Positions 51,634-62,340 of a stretch of DNA of 64,000 bases are shown here, in pieces. Each line of letters starts with the position of its first letter. The stretch's first letter is position 1. The notes beneath the pieces are model-generated. The model did no database searches. It had not been told where the DNA came from and was given only the letters and a program-made list of their open reading frames with translations. The position numbers and the translations under genes are program-made. Source of the stretch: Zymoseptoria tritici IPO323 (lineage: Eukaryota; Ascomycota; Dothideomycetes; Mycosphaerellales; Mycosphaerellaceae); NCBI RefSeq assembly GCF_000219625.1, contig NC_018208.1, positions 310,001 through 374,000 on the forward strand, in the 5' to 3' direction.

Positions 51634-53944
51634 TCACCACCGGCCGTAGTATTCTTCCTCATCATTCGCAGCACCCGGCGGGGCATTCCCACCTCCACCC
51701 GGCGCGGCATTTCCGCCTCCACCTGGCGCGGCATTTCCACCTCCGCCTGGCGCGCCACCTCCTCCCGGCGCGAGATTTCCTCCCGGCACGAGACCTCCTC
51801 CCGGCGCGAGATTTCCTCCCAGCACGAGACCTCCTCCCGGCGCGACAACTCCACCTTGCGCCAATCCGCCACCAGCGGCTCCGGTCGCCGGAGGAAAAAC
51901 ACTGCCAGTCACTCCCTGCGCCGCCGCCTGTGTCGCCGCCTGTGCTGCAGCATCCACCGCATCGTTCGCCTGGTCGAATCGGGCTGTTGAGCGACCTCTC
52001 TTGCGGTCGGCTCAACCACGTACGCGTATCGATCACTCTGGATGACGATACATTGCTTCTTCGGTTTGCCCATGCAGTGTATGCATCTCGATGTGGGAAT
52101 CCCAGTCACCAACGGAGTCCAGCCGACTTGCCGGCTCTGGTTTTCGATTGCAGTGCGCTGAATGCACGACCTGTATTTGTTGCCATCATTTTTGACGGCC
52201 TTGAGGTAGTTGTCTACCACTTTTGAGAAGTCCGTGCGGGTGAAGACGGTTTTTGCCCTGGCCTTCGTCTTACCGTCGGCATCATCGATTTTGGCTTCGT
52301 TAGCAAGATGCCTCTCGATGCCGATGGTGCCCCTTGCGGCGGTAAGCTCCTTCCGCGATCGGCCGAGATCGGCTCGCATATCGTCCACCAAAGTGCGGCT
52401 GCATTCGTTCACTTCGAGTTCGTGCTCGGCATGCTTCGCCTTTTCTCTGGCCTCCTTGACAATCGTTTCGAGCTCGGTGACCTTGGAATTCGCATCGCTA
52501 CGCTCCTTCTCGGCTTTGGATTGGGCGTTGTTGGCGAAGTTTCTCTCGCTCTCCAAGCCGGTGACCTTGGAGTTCGCACCGTCTCGCTCCTTTTCGGCCT
52601 TGGCTTGGTCGCGTTTGGCCAGATCCCTCTCCTTCTCCAACCCGGTGACCTTGGAGTTCGCACCGTCTCGCTCCTTTTCGGCCTTGGCTTGGTCGCGTTT
52701 GGCCAAATCCCTCTCCATCTCCAACCCGGCAACCCTCTGCTCGCTTTCCTTGCGCTCCTTCTCAGCCTTGGATTGAGCGCCTTTGGCCACATCCCTCTCC
52801 ATCTCCAACCCGGCAACCTTTTGCCCGGTTTCCTTGCGTTCCTTCTCAGCTTTGGCTTGAGCGCCTTTCGCAAGATCCCTCTCCTTCTCCAACCCGGCCA
52901 CCTTCTGCTCGCTTGCCTTGCGCTCCTCCTCGGCCTTGGCTTGAGCGCTGCTGGCCAAATCTCGCTCAGTCTCCAATCCTGTCACCTTCCTCACAGCCTC
53001 GGCCGCTTTCTCCTCCTCCTTTTGCTTTGAATTCATCAATTCGTTCTTTTCGCTGCGGACCTCCGCGAGCTTGCCCTCCGCAGCTTTCTCCGCAGCGGCG
53101 GCGGCTTGTATCCGGTTGTCCTTGTCGCCTGCTGCCTTTTCCCACTCTTTCGCTTCCTTCTCAGCTGACTTCAGCTTTCCGTCCAAAATCTCCTTGGCTT
53201 CTTTCTGACTGTTCGCATCTTCCTTTGCGTCCTTGAGATTCTTCTCTCGGTCCTTGACCGCCTCCTTCAGCTTATCAATCTGCTCTGTCAACTTGCCGTT
53301 CGTCTGCTTCACTCCACGGATCTCTTGGTCAAGTTGGACTTTCTCCTGACTCAGAGAGTTGTTGAAGCCCTGCTGTTGATTCTGGTTGGTCTCGAAAGGC
53401 TTCAGTCGATTGATCTCGCCTTGGAGCTGCTGGAGTTTGCCCTCGTTTTGCTGGTTGGTAGCTTCGACACTCTGGAGACCCTCCAGCTTCGACTGAAGTG
53501 CCGCCTTTTCTTTGCCGAGCGTCTCGATCCTGCGCAATTGTTAGCTTCTGTTGCGACCACAGCTCGATATTTGGATACGCACTGCTCGTCCTGTTCAGCC
53601 TTGATCGGCGTGCCGAAGTTTGCGACCTTTTCCTTGAGTGCCTCCGAGTTCTGGGATGCTTCTTCACAGATCTGAACAAGGGCTTGGAGCTGTGCTTGCA
53701 ACTTTGCCTCGGAGCCATCTGCGGAACGTGCATCGAGCAGCTTTTTGATCTCGTCGACCTTTCCAGCGAGATTGTCTACAGTTTTCTGGTCCTCCTCGGC
53801 TTTGGTCTTGAGTGCTTTCGCCTCGGTTGTGTATTTGAGGATCTTTTGCGCACATTTCGAAAAGGCTTCTGCGGTTTTGTTGCGGTCTGTGCCTGCGAGG
53901 TCGTCGATGAGCTGGCGCAATTGGAGCGCAATTACGTCGGCCAT
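51634..53944 (-). CDS. Long coiled-coil protein with 28-residue repeats and Gly-rich tail
   Basis: Proposed exons 53944-53583, 53529-52020 and 51969-51634 give 735 residues. Intron 1 is 53 bp (GTGCGT to GCGCAG). Intron 2 is inferred: the frame would otherwise run into an unnatural Arg-rich end at 51909, whereas an acceptor (GACCAG) with a CTCAAC branch element leads into a clean Ala/Gly/Pro-rich tail ending DEEEYYGRW; its donor (GTGGTT, or GTTGAG 3 bp on) is weak. Order: N-terminal module shared with the 49906-50626 gene (MADVIALQLRQLI, SEALKEKVANFGTPIK); a long coiled coil including seven 28-residue repeats (KVTGLE.ERDLA type); a conserved-looking block (FTRTDFSKVVDNYLKAVKNDG, CIHCMGKPKKQCIVI); and a Gly-rich low-complexity tail. 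No known family. Function unknown; oligomeric rod is inferred. Confidence 0.65.
51660..51862 (-). repeat. GC-rich minisatellite encoding GGG/APGGG tail
   Basis: Imperfect tandem units of about 18 bp (CTCCCGGCGCGAGATTTC type) on the right and 24-27 bp (GCGGCATTTCCACCTCC type) on the left. All three minus frames stay open, one giving Ala/Pro/Gly repeats and another SRREEV repeats, so the coding frame here must be judged from the flanks. Confidence 0.75.
52425..52990 (-). repeat. 84-bp tandem repeat encoding four-heptad coiled-coil units
   Basis: Six to seven adjacent units of 84 bp inside the long coiled-coil gene, each encoding 28 residues from KV(T/A)GLE through ERDLA, QAKAEKER to a short variable end. 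Neighbouring units 4 and 5 are nearly identical and the outer ones are diverged, a gradient typical of unequal exchange. 28 residues equal four heptads, so copy number can change without breaking the coil register. Confidence 0.85.
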
Positions 53945-55204
53945 GTTGAGAATCTTCGCCTTCGGGTGACGTGTTCGAGGTGTGGGGTGTGGTTCGGATG
54001 GGAGGGAGCACCTTGGATATCGGCGCAAGAAGTTGACGTCCAGGAGCTTCACATCCGGTGGGAGTGGAAGAGTGTTAACGTGAGGAAAGAGCCCGGGAAG
54101 GGGTGAAGGGAGAAGCACCCAACAAGAGCTTTGAAGGTTTGCTACTGGCTTCACCTCTGGGTGAGATGGATGTCTCCAGATGCTTGCTCAAATGCTGGAC
54201 ATGGCTCTAAATCTGACAGCAAAGTGAGACCTCCGACTTGTGAGAAGCTAGCTTGCTTCGCTGCCCTGGACCGGATAAATACGTCAAAGGAGTGGCCGAG
54301 CCCGCATGCACGAGACTGTGTTTCCGGAAAGCTGTCAAAGGATCGACTCACCAGGAACATTCTTTGAAACGCGGCAAACCATGCATTCAATGGACGACGC
54401 AAAGTCACAGCTCCCTGTTCGTCCGGGACTTCACGTGAATTCGATTGCGTGTTGTGCCGTCTCCTTGCTCGGACTCTACGCTCGACCACCGCCGTTCTCG
54501 TCTAATGATGCCTAATTCAAGGGCAGAGATTGGTATTCTCTGTTTGTTGAGCAAGCTCGAGCGGCACGCGCTGACTTCGGCATTCGGAGTGACGTAGAAT
54601 CTCGGCTTGGCGCAAACGGCAAGTGAATCAAACGGCTCTGCACATCCCTGCGGCATGTTGTACTGGTGGGATTACCCGCTGCCGCCGTCGATCCTGCACG
54701 CATTCACTTTCTGACGAAAGCCCCACTACCGCGACGTCCGGCGAGGATGCCTGTCGACTTCTCGGAAGCGCTCTCTGACAAGGAGTATATCTCGTATGTT
54801 GCTCGGTCCACAGACGATTGGCAGAGTCGATTTTCAGCCCTGTATATGCGTTTGCATGTCCAGACCGGTAAAGTATGTTTTCAGCTTTGTTTACATCTGT
54901 CACGTCACACTGTGCGACCTTTCTCAATCCATGACGGACCGAGGCCGACGACATGTCAAACCCGGCATGATGGGCTGCTTCCGCGTCGCGCATCCGCCGG
55001 TATGCTGCACGAGCCCACGGTAAATGGTAACACAACAATCGTCACTTTCGACTTGTCCATTTTCGTGACTTTCTCAGCGTTTGCGTCGGGTTTTGCGCGG
55101 GCATTTTTCAGGTGAGGGGCGATTCTCTTCAACGCTTTTTCTCTCAACGTCGTCCTTCTCTTTGACTTGCCCAATCTACTCATTCCCTCGGCTGCCAAAC
55201 AGTC
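53945..55204. promoter_or_regulatory. Divergent region between two coiled-coil genes
   Basis: 1.26 kb separating the starts of the long coiled-coil gene (minus) and the satellite-side coiled-coil gene (plus). Open frames of up to about 150 codons lack recognisable features. It should contain both promoters. Confidence 0.4.
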
Positions 55205-57047
55205 ATGGCGCCGCCAAATTTTGCCATCTTCAATCAGGCTCGCACGCAGTATCGAGGAACCGCTCAGTTGCACACCTTTGCCACCGACCTGGGCGACCTT
55301 CTGGAAGCCAATGCGAGAATCGACCATCTGGAAGAGAATTTGACCGACCGTCAGAAGGATCGGCGCAGATTCGACAAGATTCAGAGTCTTGAGCCAAAAC
55401 TCAACAAGCAGATTGTCAAGCTGAGGCAGGAGATTTACGACGAGGAGCGAAAGGTGTCCAAAGTGCAAAACGAGACGAATCAAGCGGAATGGTGGACCAA
55501 GACTGTGAAGGGCATGACTGGCAAGACAGGCCCGTTAAGTGAGGCGGAGAAGCTCGTTGCGAAGGTGGTTTCGGACTTTCTCACACGCTTTGAGCTTCCT
55601 CAACAGGTCAGCAATCGTGAGTGGCCAGTTTGAAGACTGAGCTGACAGACTTTGACAGATCCTCGACCCTACCTGGATGGCTGGCTACGAAGCATACATT
55701 AGCGATCCCACCAACAAGCCGACCAATCCTGACGTCTTCGAGACGGACGACACTGCCGTCATGGACCTCTTCGCCAACAGCAACGGCCTCGTACAACGCC
55801 ATTCGTCTGGTCGCGGCTACACTATCCACAGCATTGTGCAATTCCTGCAGTCCGCCAGCGCCAACCTGTCCGAACTTCGGAAATCGTACACTGAGCTAGA
55901 GGATCAGCACGCCCAGGACATTGAGAGTCTCATGGAGGACAAGGAATCTGCAGTCGATGAAAAGGAGACGGAGGTTCGGGACGCAAAGGAAGAGGGTCAG
56001 CAGTGGAAGAACAAGTACGATGAGCTGTCCTCGAAGCATCAATCGTGTGAGGCCGTGGCACAGGAGCGTGACCAATTGAAAGAGAAGGAAACAGAATTCG
56101 ACACCGCCATCAAGCGCACAGCCCAGCTCGAGACAGATCTCCAGCCTCTTCGTGAAGAAGTGGAGCGACTGAAGGAGGACGTTGAGCAGGAAAAGAGCCT
56201 TCGAGTGAAGGCTGAACAAGATCTCGCCAAGGAGAAGTCCAAGCAGACTCCGCTCGAGCGTGACCTCGAAGGCTTCCAGGGCAAGCTCGAAGAGTATCTC
56301 CACGACTATGAGGAAGAGAAGACCGCCCGCGAGGAGGCCGAGCAGCAAACGTCGGACATCAAGGTCGAGATGCAAGGTCTCCAGGAGAACAACACCGACC
56401 TCACCGCCCTCAGCAAGCAGCTCGTCGAGTGTTACATCAAGTCCGATCGGTCTTGTCCGATGGACATTTCGCTGTTCTTTCCCCTCCTCCCTGACAGCAG
56501 CTTCGACTTGGAAATGAGTGTGGCGGCCCAAAGCCGATCCCAAGCCAATCTGGTCCACTACTACGCCGACCGCGATCTCGACAATGGATACGATTTGTAC
56601 GCCCTCATCGCCGAGCAGATTGGCGTCCGTGTCAACAACGCCCCGACCGATCCCCTCAGCCGAGCTATCGTACTGGAGCGAGCCATCATGACAAGACTCA
56701 TCAACGCCCCAAGCGTCGTAACAGCGACTGTCGTCTTCCGCCAGGCCCTGAAGTTGGCCGCGTTGGTGAACTTTCCGAGTGACGCCTTTCTCTTACTGTG
56801 TGCCGTGTTCGAGACTTTGCACAAGTGGTTCCCTCATGCCAACGCCACTAACTACACTACCCTCATGGAGACCGTGCTGGACCGCCGCTACTTGGCGCTG
56901 CAACCCGGCGAGCTCCCTCCACTGCTCGACCAAGTCTGCATTTACCATCTCGGCCTCACCCTACCGTCGCCGTCAGACAAGTTTCAACTATACTCCGCCG
57001 GTGTTCACAACGCCTTGACCGACATCACGATCAACTCCGAGCACTAG
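55205..57047 (+). CDS. Coiled-coil protein ending at the AT satellite
   Basis: Exons 55205-55606 and 55659-57047, with a 52-bp intron (GTCAGC to TTGACAG), give 596 residues. The N-terminal part (MAPPNFAIFNQARTQY, LHTFATDLGDLLEAN) leads to a first short coil, a globular stretch after the intron (ILDPTWMAGYEAYISDP, DDTAVMDLFANSNGLVQRH), a long central coiled coil (about residues 200-400), then a largely alpha-helical C-terminal region (DISLFFPLLPD, YDLYALIAEQIGVRV, FRQALKLAALVNFPSDAFLLL, LDQVCIYHLGLTLPSPSDKF). No family recognised. The stop codon TAG at 57045-57047 coincides with the first bases of a repeated satellite unit, so the original 3' end may be lost. GC content and codon use are normal right up to the stop. 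Function unknown. Confidence 0.7.
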
Positions 57048-57890
57048 AAAAAGTCTTATATCTTTCTACTCTTATCTTAGATTAAGCCTTTAGCTTAAAT
57101 ATATTATCTAGAGTTATAGAGATAATACCTTAACTTATTAAGACTTTAATATAAGATCTAGAATCTTTAGCGCTAGAAGATTCTAGAGATCTAGTAAAAG
57201 TCTTATATTTTCCTACCCTTTAGTTAGATTACGTTATCTGCTATTATTAACGTAATACTTCTACCTCTTAAGACTTTTAGCTTAAATCTAGAATCTATAA
57301 AGCCTAAAGATCCTAAGAGTATAGTAAAAGTCTTATATATTTCTAGTATAAGGCTAGATTCCGATATTTATAGTTATTAGCTTAGTATCTTTATAATATA
57401 AGACTTTTAGCTTAGATCTAGATTCTTTATAGCTTATAGATCCTAGAGTAATAGTAAAAGTCTAATATACTTCTGTTATTAGGCTAGATTACGTTATTAA
57501 ACGTTATTAGTATAATAGTATATCTTCCTAAGACTTTTAGATTAGATCTAGGGTCTCTAGCCTCTAAAGATCCTAGACTTATAGAAAAAGTCTTATATCT
57601 TTCTACTCTTATCTTAGATTAAGCCTTTAGCTTAAATATATTATCTAAAGTTATAAAGATAATACCTTAACTTATTAAGACTTTAATATAAGATCTAGAA
57701 TCTTTAGTGCTAGAAGATTCTAGAGATCTAGTAAAAGTCTTATAACTTCCTAGCTTTAGGTTAAAATACGTTATATATTATTATTAACGTAATATCTTAA
57801 ATATCTAAGACTTTTAATATAAATCTAGAATCTTTAGCCTTTAAAGATTCTTAAAATCTAATAAAAGTTTTATATTTTTTATCTTTATAT
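57045..57890. repeat. AT-rich satellite array 1 with 537-bp higher-order period
   Basis: Units of about 129-149 bp each begin with (T)AGTAAAAGTCTTATAT-like sequence (starts near 57047, 57195, 57325, 57454, 57585, 57733, 57862). The block starting at 57045 recurs at 57582 with only a few substitutions over about 165 bp, so four units form a higher-order repeat of 537 bp. CpA and TpG are almost absent while CpG (in AACGTAAT) remains, matching RIP. No coding potential. Confidence 0.9.
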
Positions 57891-58110
57891 GCTGTAATCC
57901 TCTATTACTATTAATTTATAAGTCGCTCGAGCTTACTACTAAGAGTCGAGCTACTCGTTATAGGAAAGAGCGTCCTTTAGGATTATAGGGTATTATCTAG
58001 ACGCTTCTTAGAGAGGCTTAGTCTATCTAGCTCTTCCCTAAAAGAGTCTAGTAGTATTTAGGAGCTTCCAAAATAGTATAACTAAGCTAAGGCTAGTAAC
58101 TAAGTAATAC
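57891..58110. repeat. Spacer between arrays, with a related copy at about 60620-60760
   Basis: A mixed-composition spacer containing GAGGCTTAGTCTATCTAGCTC and a following TCTAGTAGTATTTAGGAG-like stretch that reappears, diverged, near 60680-60745 (GTTTAGTATATCTAGTTCC..). The two related spacers bracket satellite array 2 in direct orientation. Confidence 0.55.
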
Positions 58111-60600
58111 TAGATCTTTTAAAATAGATCTAGGATCTCTAGGGTTCTAAGATTCTATAGCTAATATAAAAGATCTTAATACTTAAGCAATTACGCTAAT
58201 AACAGTTTATAATGTATTATGCCTTATAAGCTAGTAAATCTAAATCTTTTAGAAATATTCTAGAACCTCTAAGGGCTATAGATCCTAAGAAAAATCTAAG
58301 AGACTCTAGAATTTAAATTATTATAAGAATAACTATTAATAATATTTTCTCCCTAAAAGCTTAGTAAATTAGAATCTTTTAGATATAGTCTAGAATCTCT
58401 AAATATCTAAGATCCTAAGTCTAAAAGAAAAGATCCTAATAGTATAGCTAATACGCGAATAATATAGGATAATGTATTCTACCTAAATACTTAGGTAATA
58501 TAACTCTTATAAAGATGTAAGATCCTAAAGGTATACTTTAAGATTCTAGAAGTTTAATTATTACTATAATAACTATAAATAACGTATTCTTTACTATAGT
58601 ATAGTAAATCTAAATCTTTTAGAGATTTCTAAGGATCTTTAAGGGCAAAAGATCTAAAATCTAGACTAAAAGATCTAAAAAGCTTAATAATTACGCTAAT
58701 AACCCTAAATAACGTATTCGTCTATTATACTAAGGGAATCTAAATCTTCGAAAAGTTTTCTAGGATCTTAATAACTAAGAGATCCTATATCCGTTTTTAA
58801 AGATCCCGAATTCTATCTTATTACGCTAATAACGTTAGATAACGTAATTAACCTTAGGGTCTAGGGAATCTAAATCTTATAGAACTCTTATAGGATCTTT
58901 AAGACCTAGAGATTCTAGATATTATTAATAAGATTAAGATAATTAATTCTATTACGCTAATATCGTAAGATAACGTATTAGTCTATAAAGCCTAGTAAAT
59001 AAAAATCTTTAAGAGTAGAATTAGAGCCTTATAAATCTAAAGATTCTAGTTCTAAAGTAAAAGATCTTAGAAATCTAGTCTATTACGCTAATAATATTAA
59101 ATAACGTATTTAGTCTTAAGGCCTAAGGAATCTAAATCTTTAAAAATCTTCCTAGGACCTTTAGGGGTCTAGGATCCTTAATCTAATATAAAAGATCCGG
59201 AAATATAAAGAGTAATATTAATAACATAGCATATTATATTTATTCCTAAGGCTAGAGAAATCTAAATCTTTAAGAAGTTTTTTAAGATCTCTAGGGCCTT
59301 AAAATTCTTAATCTTATCTAAAAGATCTAGAAAAAGAAGGCCTTACGTTAATAACGCTAAATAAAGTATTATAGCCTAAAGGCTTAGGAGATTTAAATTT
59401 TTTAAATCTTTTAGAAATTCTCTAGAATCTCTATAGCTATAAGATCTATAACCTTACTTAAAAGATCTAAAATATTAAGGCTTTACGTTCATAATACTAA
59501 ATAATGTATTCTATCCTAAAAGCCTAGAAATTTAGAATCTTTTAGAATTTTCTAAGAATCTCTAGGTTCCTAAGATTCTCAATCCTATCTTAAAGATCTA
59601 AGAAGTTAAGGCCTTATATTAATAATATTAAATAACTTATTCTATACTAGGATATTATAAAAGCAAATCTTTTAAGTAAGCTCTAGGATCTCTAGGGCTA
59701 TAAGATCCTTATTCTAATATAAAAGATCTAAAATATTAAGGACTTATAGTAATAATATAAGATAACGTATAATAGTATATTTACTATTAAGGCTTAGGAT
59801 CTCTAGATCTTTTATATTCTTTTTAGGGTCTTTAGGGCCCTAAGATCCTTAATATACCTTTAAAGATCTAAAAAGAGAAGACCTTACGTTAATAACGCTA
59901 AATAACGTATTATAGCTTAAAGCCTAGAAGATCTAAATCTTTTAAAAACTATCTAGGATTTTTAAGGGCCTAAGATCCTTAATCTAGAATAAAAGATTTA
60001 GGACTATAGTACTTTATGTAAATCGTAGCTAATAATATATTCTATACTAGAATATAGGAAATATAAATCTTTTAAAACTTTCTTAGGATCTTTAGGACCC
60101 TAAGACCCTCGAATTACTTTAAAAGATCCGGAATTCTTAGGCCTTATATTAATAATACTAGATAATATATCTTACCTTATAGCTTAGAGAATCTAATTTT
60201 TTTAATTTTTTTATAGGATCTCTAGCCCTCTAAGATTCTCGATCCTATTTTAAAGATCTAGAAATATAATACCTTATATTAATAATACTTAATAACGTAT
60301 TCTATACTAGGACGTAGTAAATACAAATCTTTTAAAGAAGCTTTAGAATCTCTAGGGCCTTAAAATCCTCGATCTTAGTTAAAAGATCTAAAAGGTAAGG
60401 TCCTTACGTTAATAATATAAGATAACGTATTCTGTCTTAAAGCCTAGATAATCTAAATCTTTTAGACTTTTTCTAGAATCTTTAAGGCCTAAAGATTCTT
60501 AGTCTAGTTTAAAAGATCTAAAAAGCTCGGTCCTTATAAAAATAATACTAAATAATAGTTTAACACTAGGGTATAGTAAAATTAGAATATTCTTAACGTA
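58110..60600. repeat. AT-rich satellite array 2, about 130-bp units
   Basis: Some 18-19 diverged units of about 130 bp, each with AATCTAAATCTTTTAGA, then a GGATCTCTAGGG-like box, then AAAAGATCTA, then TTACGTTAATAAC followed by AATAACGTATTC. The AATAACGTATT element recurs near 58573, 58707, 58828, 58967, 59100, 59766, 59900, 60293 and 60423 with variants between. Few CpA/TpG remain, as expected of RIP. No coding frame of any length. Confidence 0.88.
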
Positions 60601-61040
60601 GCTAACTAGTATAGGAGTAAGATAGGTAAAAGATCCTACTCTTCTACTAGCTACTTCTACTAAGCGTATATAGAGTAAGGAAAGAGTTTAGTATATCTAG
60701 TTCCTTCTTAAAGAAGCCTAGTAAAGGTCTAGACTTTCTAAAAGAGGAAAGAATACTAATAAGTACTTTATAGGTAATTATATATCTAGGTATTAATAAA
60801 AGATTAATAGAGACTTTTGCTTAGGATCTAGATTCTTAAGCCTCTAATAGTTTTAAATAAATCTAAAAAGTCTTAGAAAGGTCTAGTCTTATTCTAAGAA
60901 TAATTAATAACGTATTCTCCTATATATAGAAGAGTATCTAAGACTTTTATCTAGGATCTAGAATCTTTAGACTTAGAATATCCTATTCCTTATAGAAAAG
61001 TCTTTAAAATATATAGCTCTTATAACTTTACTACCCGGAT
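60601..61040. repeat. Transition DNA after array 2
   Basis: Contains the second copy of the spacer motif (60620-60760) and stray units related to arrays 1 and 2 (GACTTTTGCTTAGGATCTAG near 60815, TTAATAACGTATTCTCC near 60905). Still AT-rich and CpA/TpG-poor. Confidence 0.6.
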
Positions 61041-61650
61041 CTAATCTCGGCAGGAGAATAAGACCTCTTCCGAAAGGCGGGGGGACGCTTACGTAGCTTA
61101 CGTAGTCGGAAGCAGACGTCGGTTCTAAACAACATTTATACATAAGATTACGTCTCCCCTCGCTCCTATTAGATATCTAAATCGATACTAGTATTAGTCG
61201 AGAAATTTCGGTCTTCTAAAAAGGCGGGGGGACAGTTTCGGAAGTACTAGTAGCAAAAACGGATAGTAGTTCTAGACATATGTTAGGTAAATAGTCCCTT
61301 CTTCCTTCGCTCTATTCGGATTCCCGGGTCGATTTCGAGTCTATGTAAGGAGGGAACCGGTTGTTTTATAAGGCGGGGGACGTAAGCGGGAGTTATAGTA
61401 GCAAAGACGGATAGTAATTCTAGACATCTTTAAGGTAGGACTTTACCCCGCCCTCCGTTCCTATCGAGAATCCGGACAATCTCCGACCTTGCTAGAGGAA
61501 GAGTATTATCCGTAAAGGCGGGGGATGTTTACGGAAGCTATAGTATCGAGTACGGACGTTCGTTTCTAGTACCTTTTATTTTAGAAAATCTTTTTGTCTA
61601 CTGCTTCTTTCGAGTTTCTGGATCGATCTCGATCTTATAGAGAGGACGTT
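61040..61650. repeat. Four-copy satellite, about 147-bp period, with GGCGGGG core
   Basis: A box AAGGCGGGGG(G)GA recurs at 61074, 61221, 61370 and 61515 (spacings 147, 149 and 145 bp). Around it, less conserved elements (GGTTCTAAAC/AGTTCTAGACAT, CTCGCTCC, a GTCGATTTCGAG-like site) recur in order. Unit composition differs from the flanking AT arrays, although CpA/TpG are again scarce. Confidence 0.85.
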
Positions 61651-62340
61651 ACATCTGCGGAAGTTCGCGGACGACTATGGAGCTTGTAGCACCGGGCGCG
61701 CAAGCAAAACCCAAGCGCCGGTACAAAGTTAAGTAATCTGCTCTTCCGATCGAATGCCCACGCTCGAAGAAGGTGTTTCTACGCGGAATAAGCCTCTAGA
61801 TAGTGCGAGAAGGCGCGACTATCTAACCTCGCGACGCTAGACACTCGAGCATGCCTTCTTTAGGTTAGGCTACGCTCGGCCTGGTGTCTAGACTGTCCAA
61901 ATTGGTCTTGTTACCCTTGCCCCTTGCTCCCCTTTCTACGTAGTATTTTTCGGTAGGAGGATTGCGAAAGAGATCCGGGGTAGTAGAAGAGGCATATATG
62001 CTCTTTATGTATACAAAATCTTAAGTTGTAAAATCGAATGCTTGCTGCCCTAGACACAAATTCCGATTTTAGAGTCGAGACGAAACTGGAGCATAAGGGA
62101 CGAAGGGGGCAGTAGAAGAGGAGAATATGTACTATCTATACACCAATTTATAGAGAACAATATGCTTCATGCGTGGCTCTAGGGGTGAATCCCAATTTGG
62201 AGCTTGGGGCGGGAACGACAGACCGGAAGGTCGAGGATAAAGAGCGCAAAACACGACTATACAAAGCTCCAAGTGTTTGTACCAATCGCCCAGAGCTAGA
62301 AGTGCGTCGGTGTTTCGGATAAGGGCAGACTTCACGAATG
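61651..62340. other. Non-coding DNA right of the satellites
   Basis: Mixed composition, no long open frame and no recognisable gene or repeat unit. Small frames at 62132-62335 read like chance translation. Confidence 0.5.

Noticed and set aside
51447..51902. Minus-strand frame with SRREEV repeats in the GC minisatellite
   Set aside because: The minisatellite is open in all three minus frames; this one lacks a plausible junction to the upstream coding exon, whereas the Ala/Gly/Pro frame has one.
57045..61650. Possible transposon remnants in the AT-rich block
   Set aside because: Periods of 130-149 bp and absence of any long frame or terminal repeats indicate satellites rather than a mobile element.
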